Assembly (NCBI GenBank): GCA_030617565.1
Contig: JAUWVE010000098.1
Span: 1-5,786, forward strand
Length of the DNA: 5,786 nucleotides
Origin: Gammaproteobacteria bacterium
GTDB taxonomy: Bacteria > Pseudomonadota > Gammaproteobacteria > BMS3Bbin11
Reading direction: 5' to 3'
The notes under the pieces were generated by a model. The model saw only the letters and a list, made by a program, of their open reading frames with translations. It was not told the origin of the DNA and searched no databases. Below, piece by piece: positions 1-5,655 of this stretch (positions within the stretch are counted from its first letter, which is position 1; every line of letters begins with the position of its first letter). The position numbers and the translations under genes were made by a program.

Positions 1-1002
1 GCTACATGGAAGGAAAAAGGCCTGCGCTGGTCAATAGGCATGGCTACATTCCTGATATTCCTGCTGATGATATTGCTCTCTATATACTGGAGCAGAACGC
101 CTGCCATGTTTGATGTCATTGAAAATATGCAGATTGTTAGCGGGCAGTCTGAAGAAGCAAGGTTAATTCCGGGCAGTGTCACCACGGCCACATTGATTAC
201 CGTTAGCAATACTTTACTGGATAAACCGGGAGGCTATCTCAGTAATGATGTTATGCCGCCCTCAGTATTGCTGGATAATATGCCTAACTGGGAGTTCGGT
301 GTGCTGGTACAGGTACGTGACATGGCCCGTGCCATGCGCAATGATTTGAGCCGCTCGCAATCACAGTCGCTGGAAGACCGGGATCTGATGGTGGCGGAGC
401 CGCAGTTTAATATCAATAGTGAGTCATGGATGTTTCCATCCGCTGAAGGCTCCTATCGCAAGGGGATTGAAGCCCTTGAGTCCTATCTCGATCGGCTGGT
501 AGATGCGGATGCCACCAACGCCCAGCTTTATACCCGTGCAGATAATCTAAGAGACTGGTTGCAGATAGTCGAGAAACGACTGGGTGGCCTGTCGCAACGC
601 TTATCTGCCAGTGTCGGGCAGCTGCGCGTCAATACCGACCTTGCCGGTGATGCCGAAGCGACCCATTCTACACCGACGCCGGAAGATATGATTGTTAAAA
701 CACCGTGGACAAAAATTGATGATAACTTTTTTGAAGCTCGTGGCGCGGCCTGGGCACTGCTGCACTTCCTGAAGGCAGTGGAAATTGATTTTGAAGCCGT
801 ATTGCGCAAGAAAAATGCCATCGTCAGTCTGCGCCAGATCATCCGCGAACTGGAATCCACCCAGGATCCTATCTGGAGCCCGATCATCCTGAATGGCAGC
901 GGCTTCGGCTTTGTCGCCAATCATTCTCTGGTGATGGCATCGTATATCTCGCGGGCCAATGCGGCCATTATCGATTTGCGTAACCTTCTTGCGGATGGTT
1001 GA
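1..1002 (+). CDS. DUF2333-like membrane-anchored protein of unknown function, 5'-partial
   Basis: The reading frame is open from base 1 to the TGA at 1000-1002, giving 333 visible residues. An ATG at 40 would give 320 residues. However, the 13 codons before it read ATWKEKGLRWSIG, a basic stretch of the kind that precedes a membrane segment, and no clear Shine-Dalgarno sequence precedes 40, so the true start is probably upstream of the window. One hydrophobic segment (FLIFLLMILLSIYW, just after that ATG) looks like a single N-terminal transmembrane anchor. It is followed by YWSRTPAMFDV and a soluble, mostly helical, charged region, probably periplasmic. Stretches such as NMPNWEFGVLVQVRDMARAM, SRSQSQS and a SYRKGIEALE segment resemble the gammaproteobacterial DUF2333 family as I remember it; this was not searched. 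The function is unknown. It lies 503 bp upstream of rpe and need not share its transcript. Confidence 0.7.
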   Translation, partial: ATWKEKGLRWSIGMATFLIFLLMILLSIYWSRTPAMFDVIENMQIVSGQSEEARLIPGSVTTATLITVSNTLLDKPGGYLSNDVMPPSVLLDNMPNWEFGVLVQVRDMARAMRNDLSRSQSQSLEDRDLMVAEPQFNINSESWMFPSAEGSYRKGIEALESYLDRLVDADATNAQLYTRADNLRDWLQIVEKRLGGLSQRLSASVGQLRVNTDLAGDAEATHSTPTPEDMIVKTPWTKIDDNFFEARGAAWALLHFLKAVEIDFEAVLRKKNAIVSLRQIIRELESTQDPIWSPIILNGSGFGFVANHSLVMASYISRANAAIIDLRNLLADG

Positions 1003-1011
1003 GGGTTTTTA

Positions 1012-1316
1012 GAACCACAAAGGCGCAAAGGGCGCAAAGTTTTATGTTTTGTAACATTGTTGTCCCACAAATATAAAATACTTCCGATATGCTGGCACTG
1101 TTCAGTTTTATTTTCATATCGAGAATGATTAATTCCGTTCTCTTTCTAAATTCGGCAATATTTTGAGACGTTATGTGATGTTTTTTATGGGACAGTAGTG
1201 ATTTTGTAAGAAACATCTTCGATTGAAGCCTGCTGTAAACCGATACAACGATGCCACCCTGTAAGCAGGCATAAAAAAGATTATTTTTCTTTGCGTCCTT
1301 TATGCCTCAGCGGTTA
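1012..1316. repeat. Degenerate inverted-repeat pair with GGCGCAAAG ends
   Basis: The left arm (1012-1039) contains two tandem copies of the 9-mer GGCGCAAAG (1022-1030, 1031-1039) preceded by GAACCACAAA. The right arm (1289-1316) begins CTTTGCGTCCTTTATGCC and ends GCGGTTA. Compared with the reverse complement of the left arm it matches at 21 of 28 positions by eye. The arms enclose about 250 bp of AT-rich DNA without a gene. From general familiarity, motifs of the type ACCGCAAAGGCGCAAAGGACGCAAAG recur between genes in many environmental bacteria; their role is not known to me. This could be a decayed non-autonomous element or two independent copies of a dispersed repeat in opposite orientation. 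Confidence 0.55.
1228..1288 (+). terminator. Weak terminator-like hairpin upstream of rpe
   Basis: GCCTGCT (1228-1234) and AGCAGGC (1264-1270) are perfect 7-bp arms around a 29-base loop. The 3' arm is followed by ATAAAAAAGATTATTTTT, so a T-run is reached only about 13 bases after the stem. Loop size and T-run distance are poor for a standard intrinsic terminator. It could end transcription from the upstream gene, or simply be an internal stem of the surrounding repeat. Confidence 0.2.
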
Positions 1317-1505
1317 AACAGATCTTTCGATTTCTCCGGGTAATTACTATTTTCCCCCTGAATTGTCCCGAAATACTGAAAAACCCTCCTAAATAGGGTA
1401 AAGTCGCGCCTCTGTTTTTTCTCAGTTTAATCTGGATCAAGTACTGCAAGGGACTGATTCTGTACACTGAAACCAAACATCAACCAAACACCAGGGAGCA
1501 TCACG

Positions 1506-2198
1506 ATGGCTAAAGATTTCCTTATCTCACCTTCAATCCTGTCCGCAGATTTCGCCAGGCTCGGCGAAGAAGTGGATAATGTACTGGCATCCGGTGCCGA
1601 TGTGGTGCATTTCGATGTCATGGATAACCACTATGTGCCCAACCTGACCATCGGCCCGCTGGTCTGTGATGCACTGCGTAAACACGGCGTTACCGCAGAT
1701 ATCGATGTCCATCTGATGGTCAAACCGGTCGACCGCATCATCCCTGATTTTGCTGCAGCAGGTGCCACCTATATCACTTTTCACCCGGAAGCCTCCGAGC
1801 ATGTCGATCGCAGCCTGCAACTGATACAGAGTGAAGGCTGTAAGGCCGGGCTGGTATTTAACCCGGCTACATCGCTGGATGCCCTTGAATACGTTATGGA
1901 CAAGATTGATATGATCCTGCTGATGTCTGTCAACCCGGGCTTTGGTGGCCAGAGTTTCATAGATTCTACGCTGACCAAGTTACAGCAGGTTAGAAAACTG
2001 ATCGATGCCTCCGGCAGAGATATTCGTCTGGAAGTTGATGGCGGAGTAAAAATTGATAACATCCGTGAAATCGCTGAGGCGGGTGCCGATATGTTTGTCG
2101 CCGGCTCCGCCATTTTTGGTGCAGCCAATGAAGCGGACCCTCATCATTATGAAACGGTCGTCGCGGCAATGCGTGCCGAGCTGGCAAAAGTCGACTAA
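1506..2198 (+). CDS. rpe: Ribulose-phosphate 3-epimerase
   Basis: Interconverts D-ribulose 5-phosphate and D-xylulose 5-phosphate in the cytosol, serving the pentose phosphate pathway and, where present, the Calvin cycle. The 230-residue product is the normal family length and reads as a complete TIM barrel. Visible signatures are SPSILSADF (8-16), HFDVMDNHYVPNLTIGP (35-51), DVHLMVKP (67-74), GLVFNPATSL (115-124), LMSVNPGFGGQ (139-149) and LEVDGGV (175-181), then FVAGSAIFG near the phosphate site. By family knowledge, His35, Asp37, His69 and Asp178 are the metal ligands, with Asp37 and Asp178 also the acid-base pair; all four are present. The start is set by GGGAG at 1494-1498, 7 bases before the ATG. 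The gene ends 296 bp before gph, an unusually wide gap for this pair, filled by repeats. Confidence 0.97.
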   Translation: MAKDFLISPSILSADFARLGEEVDNVLASGADVVHFDVMDNHYVPNLTIGPLVCDALRKHGVTADIDVHLMVKPVDRIIPDFAAAGATYITFHPEASEHVDRSLQLIQSEGCKAGLVFNPATSLDALEYVMDKIDMILLMSVNPGFGGQSFIDSTLTKLQQVRKLIDASGRDIRLEVDGGVKIDNIREIAEAGADMFVAGSAIFGAANEADPHHYETVVAAMRAELAKVD

Positions 2199-2234
2199 TT
2201 CTTTATAAGATCACACAACAGCTAAAAAAAATAT

Positions 2235-2477
2235 TGTAGGAGCGTCGCCCGGCGCGAATCTGTTTCATTATGGTCGTCAACATTTAAGGACACCTCTATT
2301 TATTCATGAATATTCATCTCACATCCAAAATCATCCATCTCTGCGTTAAGAATCTTCGCAATAGCTAGCTATTACGTGCGATCCTTGCCTTGATATGAAC
2401 AATTTTTGATGCAATCTGATCTATCCATAATAAATAGAGGTGCCCTTAAGGCAATCGCGCCGGGCGACGACCCTGCA
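2235..2477. repeat. REP-like inverted pair enclosing palindromic element copy 1
   Basis: The left unit (2235-2259) starts TGTAGGAGCG and runs through GTCGCCCGGCGCGAAT. The right unit (2453-2477) is its inverted counterpart, matching the reverse complement at 21 of 25 positions, with the central AATCGCGCCGGGCGACG segment at 16 of 17. Each unit has a small internal palindrome (CGCC-N-GGCG). TGTAGGAGCG-type ends are typical of REP sequences in gammaproteobacteria, and two inverted units would form a BIME-like doublet. The units are now 193 bp apart because the 2284-2449 element lies between them. In a transcript the pair could form the base of a long structure between the rpe stop and the gph start, with the right unit ending 17 bases before the gph ATG. 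Confidence 0.65.
2284..2449. repeat. Palindromic MITE-like element, copy 1 (rpe-gph gap)
   Basis: Terminal inverted repeats of 21 nt (2284-2304 and 2429-2449) match at 20 of 21 positions, with CACCTCTATTTATT as the left inner sequence. TTAA occurs at both outer edges, so it is either part of the repeat or a target-site duplication. The centre has a perfect 14-bp palindrome, AATAGCTAGCTATT (2360-2373), within a longer imperfect stem: AAGAAT/ATCCTT and CGCA/TGCG arms, 2348-2386. A second perfect palindrome, ATGAATATTCAT, lies at 2306-2317. There is no open frame of note and no transposase. A diverged copy in the same orientation lies at 3290-3442; the two align over their full length with the centre best conserved. 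It looks like a non-autonomous mobile repeat; the family is not recognised. Confidence 0.75.
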
Positions 2478-2494
2478 GCACAGGTTAAATTGAT

Positions 2495-3178
2495 ATGACA
2501 GAAAAAATTAAAGTCCGCATGGTCATGATTGACCTCGATGGCACCCTGATCAACACAGCGCCGGATCTTGCCGATAGCGTCAACATCATGCTTGAGCGCA
2601 TGGGTAGAGAACCATGGCCGCTGGACAAGGTGTCGGGCTGGATCGGCAACGGTGTCAGCCGCCTGGTAAAACGTGCGTTGACCGACTCCATGGATGCTGA
2701 GCCGGATAGCGAGGATTATGAAAAGGGCTATGCACTGTTTCTGGAAGCCTATGGCGAAAACGTCTCGGCCAAAAGCCGTCCCTATGACGGGGTTGTGGCC
2801 GGTCTTGATAAGCTTAAATCGGCTGGCTACAGGCTGTCCTGCGTCACCAACAAGGCAGCGGCCTTTACCCTGCCGCTGCTGGCCGCACTGAAACTCGATG
2901 GCTATTTTGAGCTGGTGGTATCCGGTGATACGCTGCCACGTAAGAAACCCGATCCCTTGCCGCTGACCTATGCCTGTGAGTATTTTGGCATTACCCCGCA
3001 GCAGGGAATACTGATTGGTGACTCGGCCAATGATGTCAAAGCGGCCATCGCAGCCGGCATGCCTGTCATCTGTGTCAACTATGGTTACAATCAGGGGGTT
3101 GATCTGACTACCCTGGATACGCAGGGTGTGATAGATTCACTGGACAGTCTTGATCAGCATATTACTTTGCTGGACTGA
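2495..3178 (+). CDS. gph: Phosphoglycolate phosphatase, HAD superfamily
   Basis: Hydrolyses 2-phosphoglycolate to glycolate and phosphate in the cytosol. This salvages the product of RuBisCO oxygenation or of DNA 3'-end repair. The 227-residue length fits the Gph family. All four HAD motifs are visible: DLDGTL (13-18; nucleophile Asp13, acid/base Asp15), Thr118 in CVTNKA, Lys151 in KKPDP, and GDSANDV (175-181; Asp176 and Asp180 for magnesium). Residues of about 20-100 between motifs I and II form the small helical cap typical of this group. The initiator at 2495 has only a weak AGG (2482-2484), 10 bases upstream; an in-frame ATG at codon 9 would sit too close to motif I. Linkage between rpe and trpE supports gph over other HAD phosphatases, although substrate specificity cannot be read from motifs. 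It is flanked on both sides by copies of the same palindromic element. Confidence 0.92.
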   Translation: MTEKIKVRMVMIDLDGTLINTAPDLADSVNIMLERMGREPWPLDKVSGWIGNGVSRLVKRALTDSMDAEPDSEDYEKGYALFLEAYGENVSAKSRPYDGVVAGLDKLKSAGYRLSCVTNKAAAFTLPLLAALKLDGYFELVVSGDTLPRKKPDPLPLTYACEYFGITPQQGILIGDSANDVKAAIAAGMPVICVNYGYNQGVDLTTLDTQGVIDSLDSLDQHITLLD

Positions 3179-3193
3179 AGAGATTTGCTACAA

Positions 3194-3241
3194 ATGGAAA
3201 ACATGATCAAAAAACAGGAAGCATGGATCTGGCGATGGTGA
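3194..3241 (+). CDS. trpL: Putative trp leader peptide (15 residues, three Trp codons)
   Basis: ATG at 3194 opens a frame encoding MENMIKKQEAWIWRW and ends at TGA 3239-3241. UGG codons at 3224, 3230 and 3236 give three Trp among the last five residues. A cluster like this in a very short frame just ahead of trpE is the hallmark of ribosome-mediated trp attenuation. GAAGAG (3177-3182) is a plausible ribosome site, 11 bases upstream and overlapping the gph stop; a second in-frame ATG at 3203 would still include all three Trp codons. The frame starts 15 bases after gph, so it would be read from a gph transcript or from a promoter inside the gph 3' end. A 6-bp stem (3241-3246 with 3250-3255, one G-U pair) overlaps the stop. 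I found no strong terminator hairpin plus U-tract before the repeat element at 3290. The leader call is an inference from composition and position. Confidence 0.6.
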   Translation: MENMIKKQEAWIWRW

Positions 3242-3289
3242 AGCGCTAAGCGTTTGCTGTTCGTTATATTCTGTTTAACTGTTTGAGGT

Positions 3290-3442
3290 CACCTGTATTA
3301 ATTCATGAATAATCATCTTGCTTCCAAAACCTGTCATCTCTGTGTTAAGGATCTTCGCAATAACTAGTTATTATGTGCGATCCTTGCCTTGATCTGACAA
3401 ATTTTGAAATACAATATGGCATATCCAGAATTAAAACAGGTG
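3290..3442. repeat. Palindromic MITE-like element, copy 2 (trpL-trpE gap)
   Basis: The terminal inverted repeats CACCTGTATTAATTC (3290-3304) and its counterpart at 3428-3442 match at 14 of 15 positions. The centre has the 14-bp perfect palindrome AATAACTAGTTATT (3359-3372), extended by CGCA/TGCG and a perfect AAGGAT/ATCCTT outer stem (3347-3352, 3380-3385). This is a second copy of the element at 2284-2449, same orientation, about 75-80% identical by eye over the shared ~153 bp. The section from GTTAAG to GCCTTGAT is the most conserved. Outer bases differ from copy 1: TTTGAGGT at left and GGCCCAGG at right, without the TTAA edges. It ends 5 bases before the trpE Shine-Dalgarno sequence and occupies the space where a trp attenuator terminator would be expected. 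Confidence 0.75.
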
Positions 3443-3446
3443 GCCC

Positions 3447-3460
3447 AGGAAATGTTTTCC
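3447..3460 (+). promoter_or_regulatory. trpE ribosome binding site within a small hairpin
   Basis: AGGA at 3447-3450 is the only Shine-Dalgarno candidate for trpE, 11 bases before its ATG, which is slightly long. GGAAA (3448-3452) can pair with TTTCC (3456-3460) around a TGT loop, placing the ribosome site in a 5-bp stem that ends one base before the ATG. This could reduce translation starts, but the stem is short and AT-rich, so any effect is uncertain. Confidence 0.4.
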
Positions 3461-3461
3461 C

Positions 3462-4949
3462 ATGTCTATACAAAAATCTGAATTTGATGCCTATGCCGCT
3501 AGCGGCTACACACGCATCCCTCTGGTGCGTGAAGTATTAGCGGACCTCGATACTCCATTAAGCACTTACATCAAACTCGCCGGCGGTGAGTATTCCTATC
3601 TGTTTGAATCCGTCTCCGGCAGCGACAAGGCCAGTCGCTATTCGATTATCGGCCTGTCCGCACGGCGTATGTTTCGCGCTACCGGCCAGCAGGTAGAAAT
3701 GCTTGAAGATGGTGAGATTGTTGAATCGCTGACCGCTGCTGATCCGTTAGAAGCCGTACGCGAATATCAGCAACGCTTTAAGGCCCCTGAAATAGAAGGC
3801 ATGCCACGTTTTACCGGTGGTCTGGTCGGTTATTTCGGCTACGATATCATCCGCTATATTGAACCTGAGCTGGGCAAGAATCAGCACCCTGATCCACTGC
3901 AATCACCGGATATCCTGCTGATGGTATCGGATGAAATACTCATCTTCGACAAACTCAAGGGGCGATTGTTTATCGTCATCAATGTTGATCCGCGCGAGGA
4001 CGGTGCATGGGAGTCAGGCCAGCAACGCATCGAAGAACTTATCCGACTGCTTGATCAGCCTCTGTCTCATCAGAGCAAGGCATGCGCTTCCGAAGTCAGT
4101 GAAAAAGACTTCCATTCCGGTTTCAGTAAACAGGGCTATATGGACGCCGTTGAGCGGGCACGTGAATACATACGTGCCGGGGATATTATGCAGGTCGTGC
4201 TCTCGCAACGTATGACCATTCCCTATGATGCTGCACCGCTGGATCTGTATCGTGCCCTGCGCACACTGAATCCTTCACCCTACATGTATTTCATGAACCT
4301 GGGCGATTTTCAGGTGGTGGGTTCGTCACCGGAAATCCTGGTACAGGTCGATGAAGGTAAAGCAATAGTACGGCCTATTGCAGGGACTCGACCACGCGGC
4401 AAAACTGAGACAGAAGATTTGCAGCTGGAAAAGGATTTGCTGGACGATCCGAAAGAACTTGCTGAACATCTGATGCTGGTCGACCTCGGGCGCAATGATC
4501 TCGGCCGTATTGCCGAAATCGGTACTGTAGAACTCACTGAACGTATGCTTATTGAACGTTATTCACACGTCATGCATATCGTCTCCAATGTGGTCTGCAA
4601 TATTCGTCAGGAGTTTGATGCCATCGATGTTCTGAAGGCCACTTTTCCCGCAGGTACCGTCAGCGGTGCACCGAAAATCAGGGCGATGGAAATCATTGAT
4701 GAACTGGAGCCCGTCAAACGTGGTGTCTATTCCGGAGCAGTAGGATATCTCGGCTGGAATGGCAACATGGATACCGCCATTGCAATCCGTACCTCGGTGA
4801 TCAAGGACGGTATGCTGAATATACAGGTGGGTGCCGGCATCGTCGCGGACTCACAGCCTGAAATGGAATGGGAAGAGACCCTGAACAAGGGCAGAGCAAC
4901 CTTCCGTGCTGTGGCAATGGCCGCAGGCGGCTTCAGGCAACTGAGTTAA
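3462..4949 (+). CDS. trpE: Anthranilate synthase component I
   Basis: Large subunit of anthranilate synthase. It converts chorismate to anthranilate and pyruvate using ammonia supplied by TrpG, the committed step of tryptophan synthesis. The 495-residue length is normal. An N-terminal TrpE domain (about 15-165) carries SYLFESV (45-51), the counterpart of the LLES-type element that binds feedback tryptophan, so allosteric inhibition is likely. The chorismate-binding domain (about 220-487) shows QVVLSQR (244-250), PIAGTRPRG (305-313), ELAEHLMLVDLGRNDLGR (332-349), FPAGTVSGAPK (395-405) and GAGIVADSQPEMEWEET (457-473). These stretches include the magnesium-binding glutamates of the family. The start at 3462 follows the weak AGGA site and yields the typical N-terminus. 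trpG follows after 12 bases, consistent with co-translation of two subunits. PabB and isochorismate synthase are less likely given the full N-terminal domain and neighbours. Confidence 0.97.
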   Translation: MSIQKSEFDAYAASGYTRIPLVREVLADLDTPLSTYIKLAGGEYSYLFESVSGSDKASRYSIIGLSARRMFRATGQQVEMLEDGEIVESLTAADPLEAVREYQQRFKAPEIEGMPRFTGGLVGYFGYDIIRYIEPELGKNQHPDPLQSPDILLMVSDEILIFDKLKGRLFIVINVDPREDGAWESGQQRIEELIRLLDQPLSHQSKACASEVSEKDFHSGFSKQGYMDAVERAREYIRAGDIMQVVLSQRMTIPYDAAPLDLYRALRTLNPSPYMYFMNLGDFQVVGSSPEILVQVDEGKAIVRPIAGTRPRGKTETEDLQLEKDLLDDPKELAEHLMLVDLGRNDLGRIAEIGTVELTERMLIERYSHVMHIVSNVVCNIRQEFDAIDVLKATFPAGTVSGAPKIRAMEIIDELEPVKRGVYSGAVGYLGWNGNMDTAIAIRTSVIKDGMLNIQVGAGIVADSQPEMEWEETLNKGRATFRAVAMAAGGFRQLS

Positions 4950-4954
4950 GGAGG
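4948..4954 (+). promoter_or_regulatory. Strong trpG ribosome binding site overlapping the trpE stop
   Basis: AAGGAGG (4948-4954) begins within the trpE TAA stop (4947-4949) and lies 7 bases before the trpG ATG at 4962. The near-consensus sequence selects that ATG over the in-frame ATG at 4971. Its position suggests translational coupling, which would keep TrpE and TrpG output balanced. It contrasts with the weak site ahead of trpE. Confidence 0.85.
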
Positions 4955-4961
4955 CGGTGAT

Positions 4962-5540
4962 ATGTTGTTGATGATCGATAATTATGACTCCTTTACCTAT
5001 AACCTGGTGCAGTATTTTGGTGAGTTAGGTGCCGACGTTCACATTCATCGGAATGACAAGATCAGTCTGCAGGACATTGAGGCCATGCAGCCCGAGCGTA
5101 TTGTGATCTCACCCGGCCCCTGTACACCCAATGAAGCCGGTGTTTCGGTTGAGGTAATCAAACAGTTCAGTGGGCGCGTGCCGATACTGGGTGTCTGTTT
5201 GGGGCATCAGAGTATAGGACAGGCCTTCGGTGGCAAAATCGTCCGTGCAAAAACTCTGATGCACGGCAAGATATCAATGATCCATCATAAAGACTCTGGT
5301 GTATTCAAAGGACTGGAAAACCCTTTACAGGCGACCCGCTACCATTCGTTGGTGATCGAGCGTGAAAGCCTGCCTGAATGCCTGGAAGTGACCGCCTGGA
5401 CCGATGATGATGAGATAATGGGCGTGCGACACCGGACACTGGATGTAGAGGGTGTACAATTCCATCCGGAGTCGATTTTGACACATCAGGGGCATGATCT
5501 GCTGGCGAATTTTCTGGCAGAGAGGAAGGACGGAAGTTGA
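4962..5540 (+). CDS. trpG: Anthranilate synthase component II (glutamine amidotransferase)
   Basis: Class I glutamine amidotransferase subunit that hydrolyses glutamine and channels ammonia to TrpE. The 192-residue length is typical for a free-standing TrpG without a fused TrpD. IDNYDSFTYNL (5-15) is the family N-terminus and SPGPCTP (50-56) forms the oxyanion-hole region. GVCLGHQSIGQAFGG (77-91) carries the nucleophile Cys79, and VQFHPESI (165-172) supplies His168 and Glu170, so the catalytic triad is complete. HGK (101-103) and RYHSLV (126-131) are also characteristic. PabA (4-amino-4-deoxychorismate synthase) is a close paralogue and some bacteria use one protein for both roles. Position between trpE and trpD makes tryptophan synthesis the main assignment, but a dual role is possible. 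Confidence 0.96.
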   Translation: MLLMIDNYDSFTYNLVQYFGELGADVHIHRNDKISLQDIEAMQPERIVISPGPCTPNEAGVSVEVIKQFSGRVPILGVCLGHQSIGQAFGGKIVRAKTLMHGKISMIHHKDSGVFKGLENPLQATRYHSLVIERESLPECLEVTAWTDDDEIMGVRHRTLDVEGVQFHPESILTHQGHDLLANFLAERKDGS

Positions 5541-5542
5541 AA

Positions 5543-5629
5543 GTTCCAGGTTCCAAGTTCCAAGTTAAACCTGTATCGATTTTTCTGTCTCCTGTGTTCA
5601 CTTGGACCTTGGAACTTGGATCTTGGAAC
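5543..5629. repeat. Inverted repeat built of tandem 7-mers between trpG and trpD
   Basis: The left arm (5543-5566) is GTTCCAG followed by two GTTCCAA units and a partial GTT. The right arm (5602-5629) is four units of the complementary type: TTGGACC, TTGGAAC, TTGGATC and TTGGAAC. The last 24 bases of the right arm match the reverse complement of the left arm at 21 positions, so the transcript could form a long hairpin with a loop of about 35-40 bases. It begins 2 bases after the trpG stop and ends 26 bases before the trpD ATG. An A-run rather than a T-run follows on the + strand, so it is not a standard terminator for trpG transcription. Possible roles are mRNA stability or processing, or it may be a dispersed repeat with no operon function. 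Confidence 0.75.
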
Positions 5630-5655
5630 TAAAAAACGACTAAAGGATTTTAACC

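Larger units (their letters stand above)
1003..1505. other. 503 bp intergenic region between the DUF2333-like gene and rpe
   Basis: No credible gene was found here. The only frame of any size is an 82-codon minus-strand frame (968-1216) running through the GGCGCAAAG repeat and low-complexity AT-rich DNA. The region contains an outer inverted-repeat pair (1012-1039 and 1289-1316). Nested inside are smaller inverted pairs: TGTCCCA/TGGGACA (1061-1067, 1188-1194), CGATATG/CATATCG (1085-1091, 1115-1121) and GCCTGCT/AGCAGGC (1228-1234, 1264-1270). The last 190 bases should contain the rpe promoter and leader. A 5-bp hairpin, ACCCT/AGGGT (1383-1387, 1395-1399), lies there, but I could not pick a -35/-10 pair with confidence. 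Confidence 0.75.

Noticed and set aside
528..920. Long minus-strand open frames inside the DUF2333-like gene, and similar shadows in rpe, trpE and trpG
   Set aside because: They lie entirely within clear + strand genes and show no recognisable motifs.
968..1216. 82-codon minus-strand open frame after the DUF2333-like gene
   Set aside because: It crosses the GGCGCAAAG repeat, which yields the spurious stretch LCALCAFVVLK, and continues through AT-rich DNA. No family resemblance and no ribosome site were seen.
1363..1395. Possible rpe promoter, TTGTCC followed by a TAAATA-like box
   Set aside because: The spacing is over 20 bases for the best -10 match, and closer matches are poor, so it was not listed as a promoter.
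1471..1490. Short direct repeat AACCAAACA (1471-1479 and 1482-1490) in the rpe leader
   Set aside because: Only 9 bases, low complexity, and no second feature supports an operator role.
2694..2891. 65-codon frame on the + strand inside gph
   Set aside because: It is an out-of-frame shadow; gph carries all HAD motifs across this stretch.
3359..3372. AATAACTAGTTATT resembling a TrpR operator (CTAG-based) upstream of trpE
   Set aside because: It has one central CTAG, not the two spaced CTAG half-sites of the enteric operator. The equivalent palindrome in the other copy (AATAGCTAGCTATT) lies upstream of gph, so it belongs to the repeat element.
5541..5635. Intrinsic terminator after trpG
   Set aside because: The hairpin is followed by an A-run, not a T-run, on the + strand, and trpD follows immediately with its own ribosome site.
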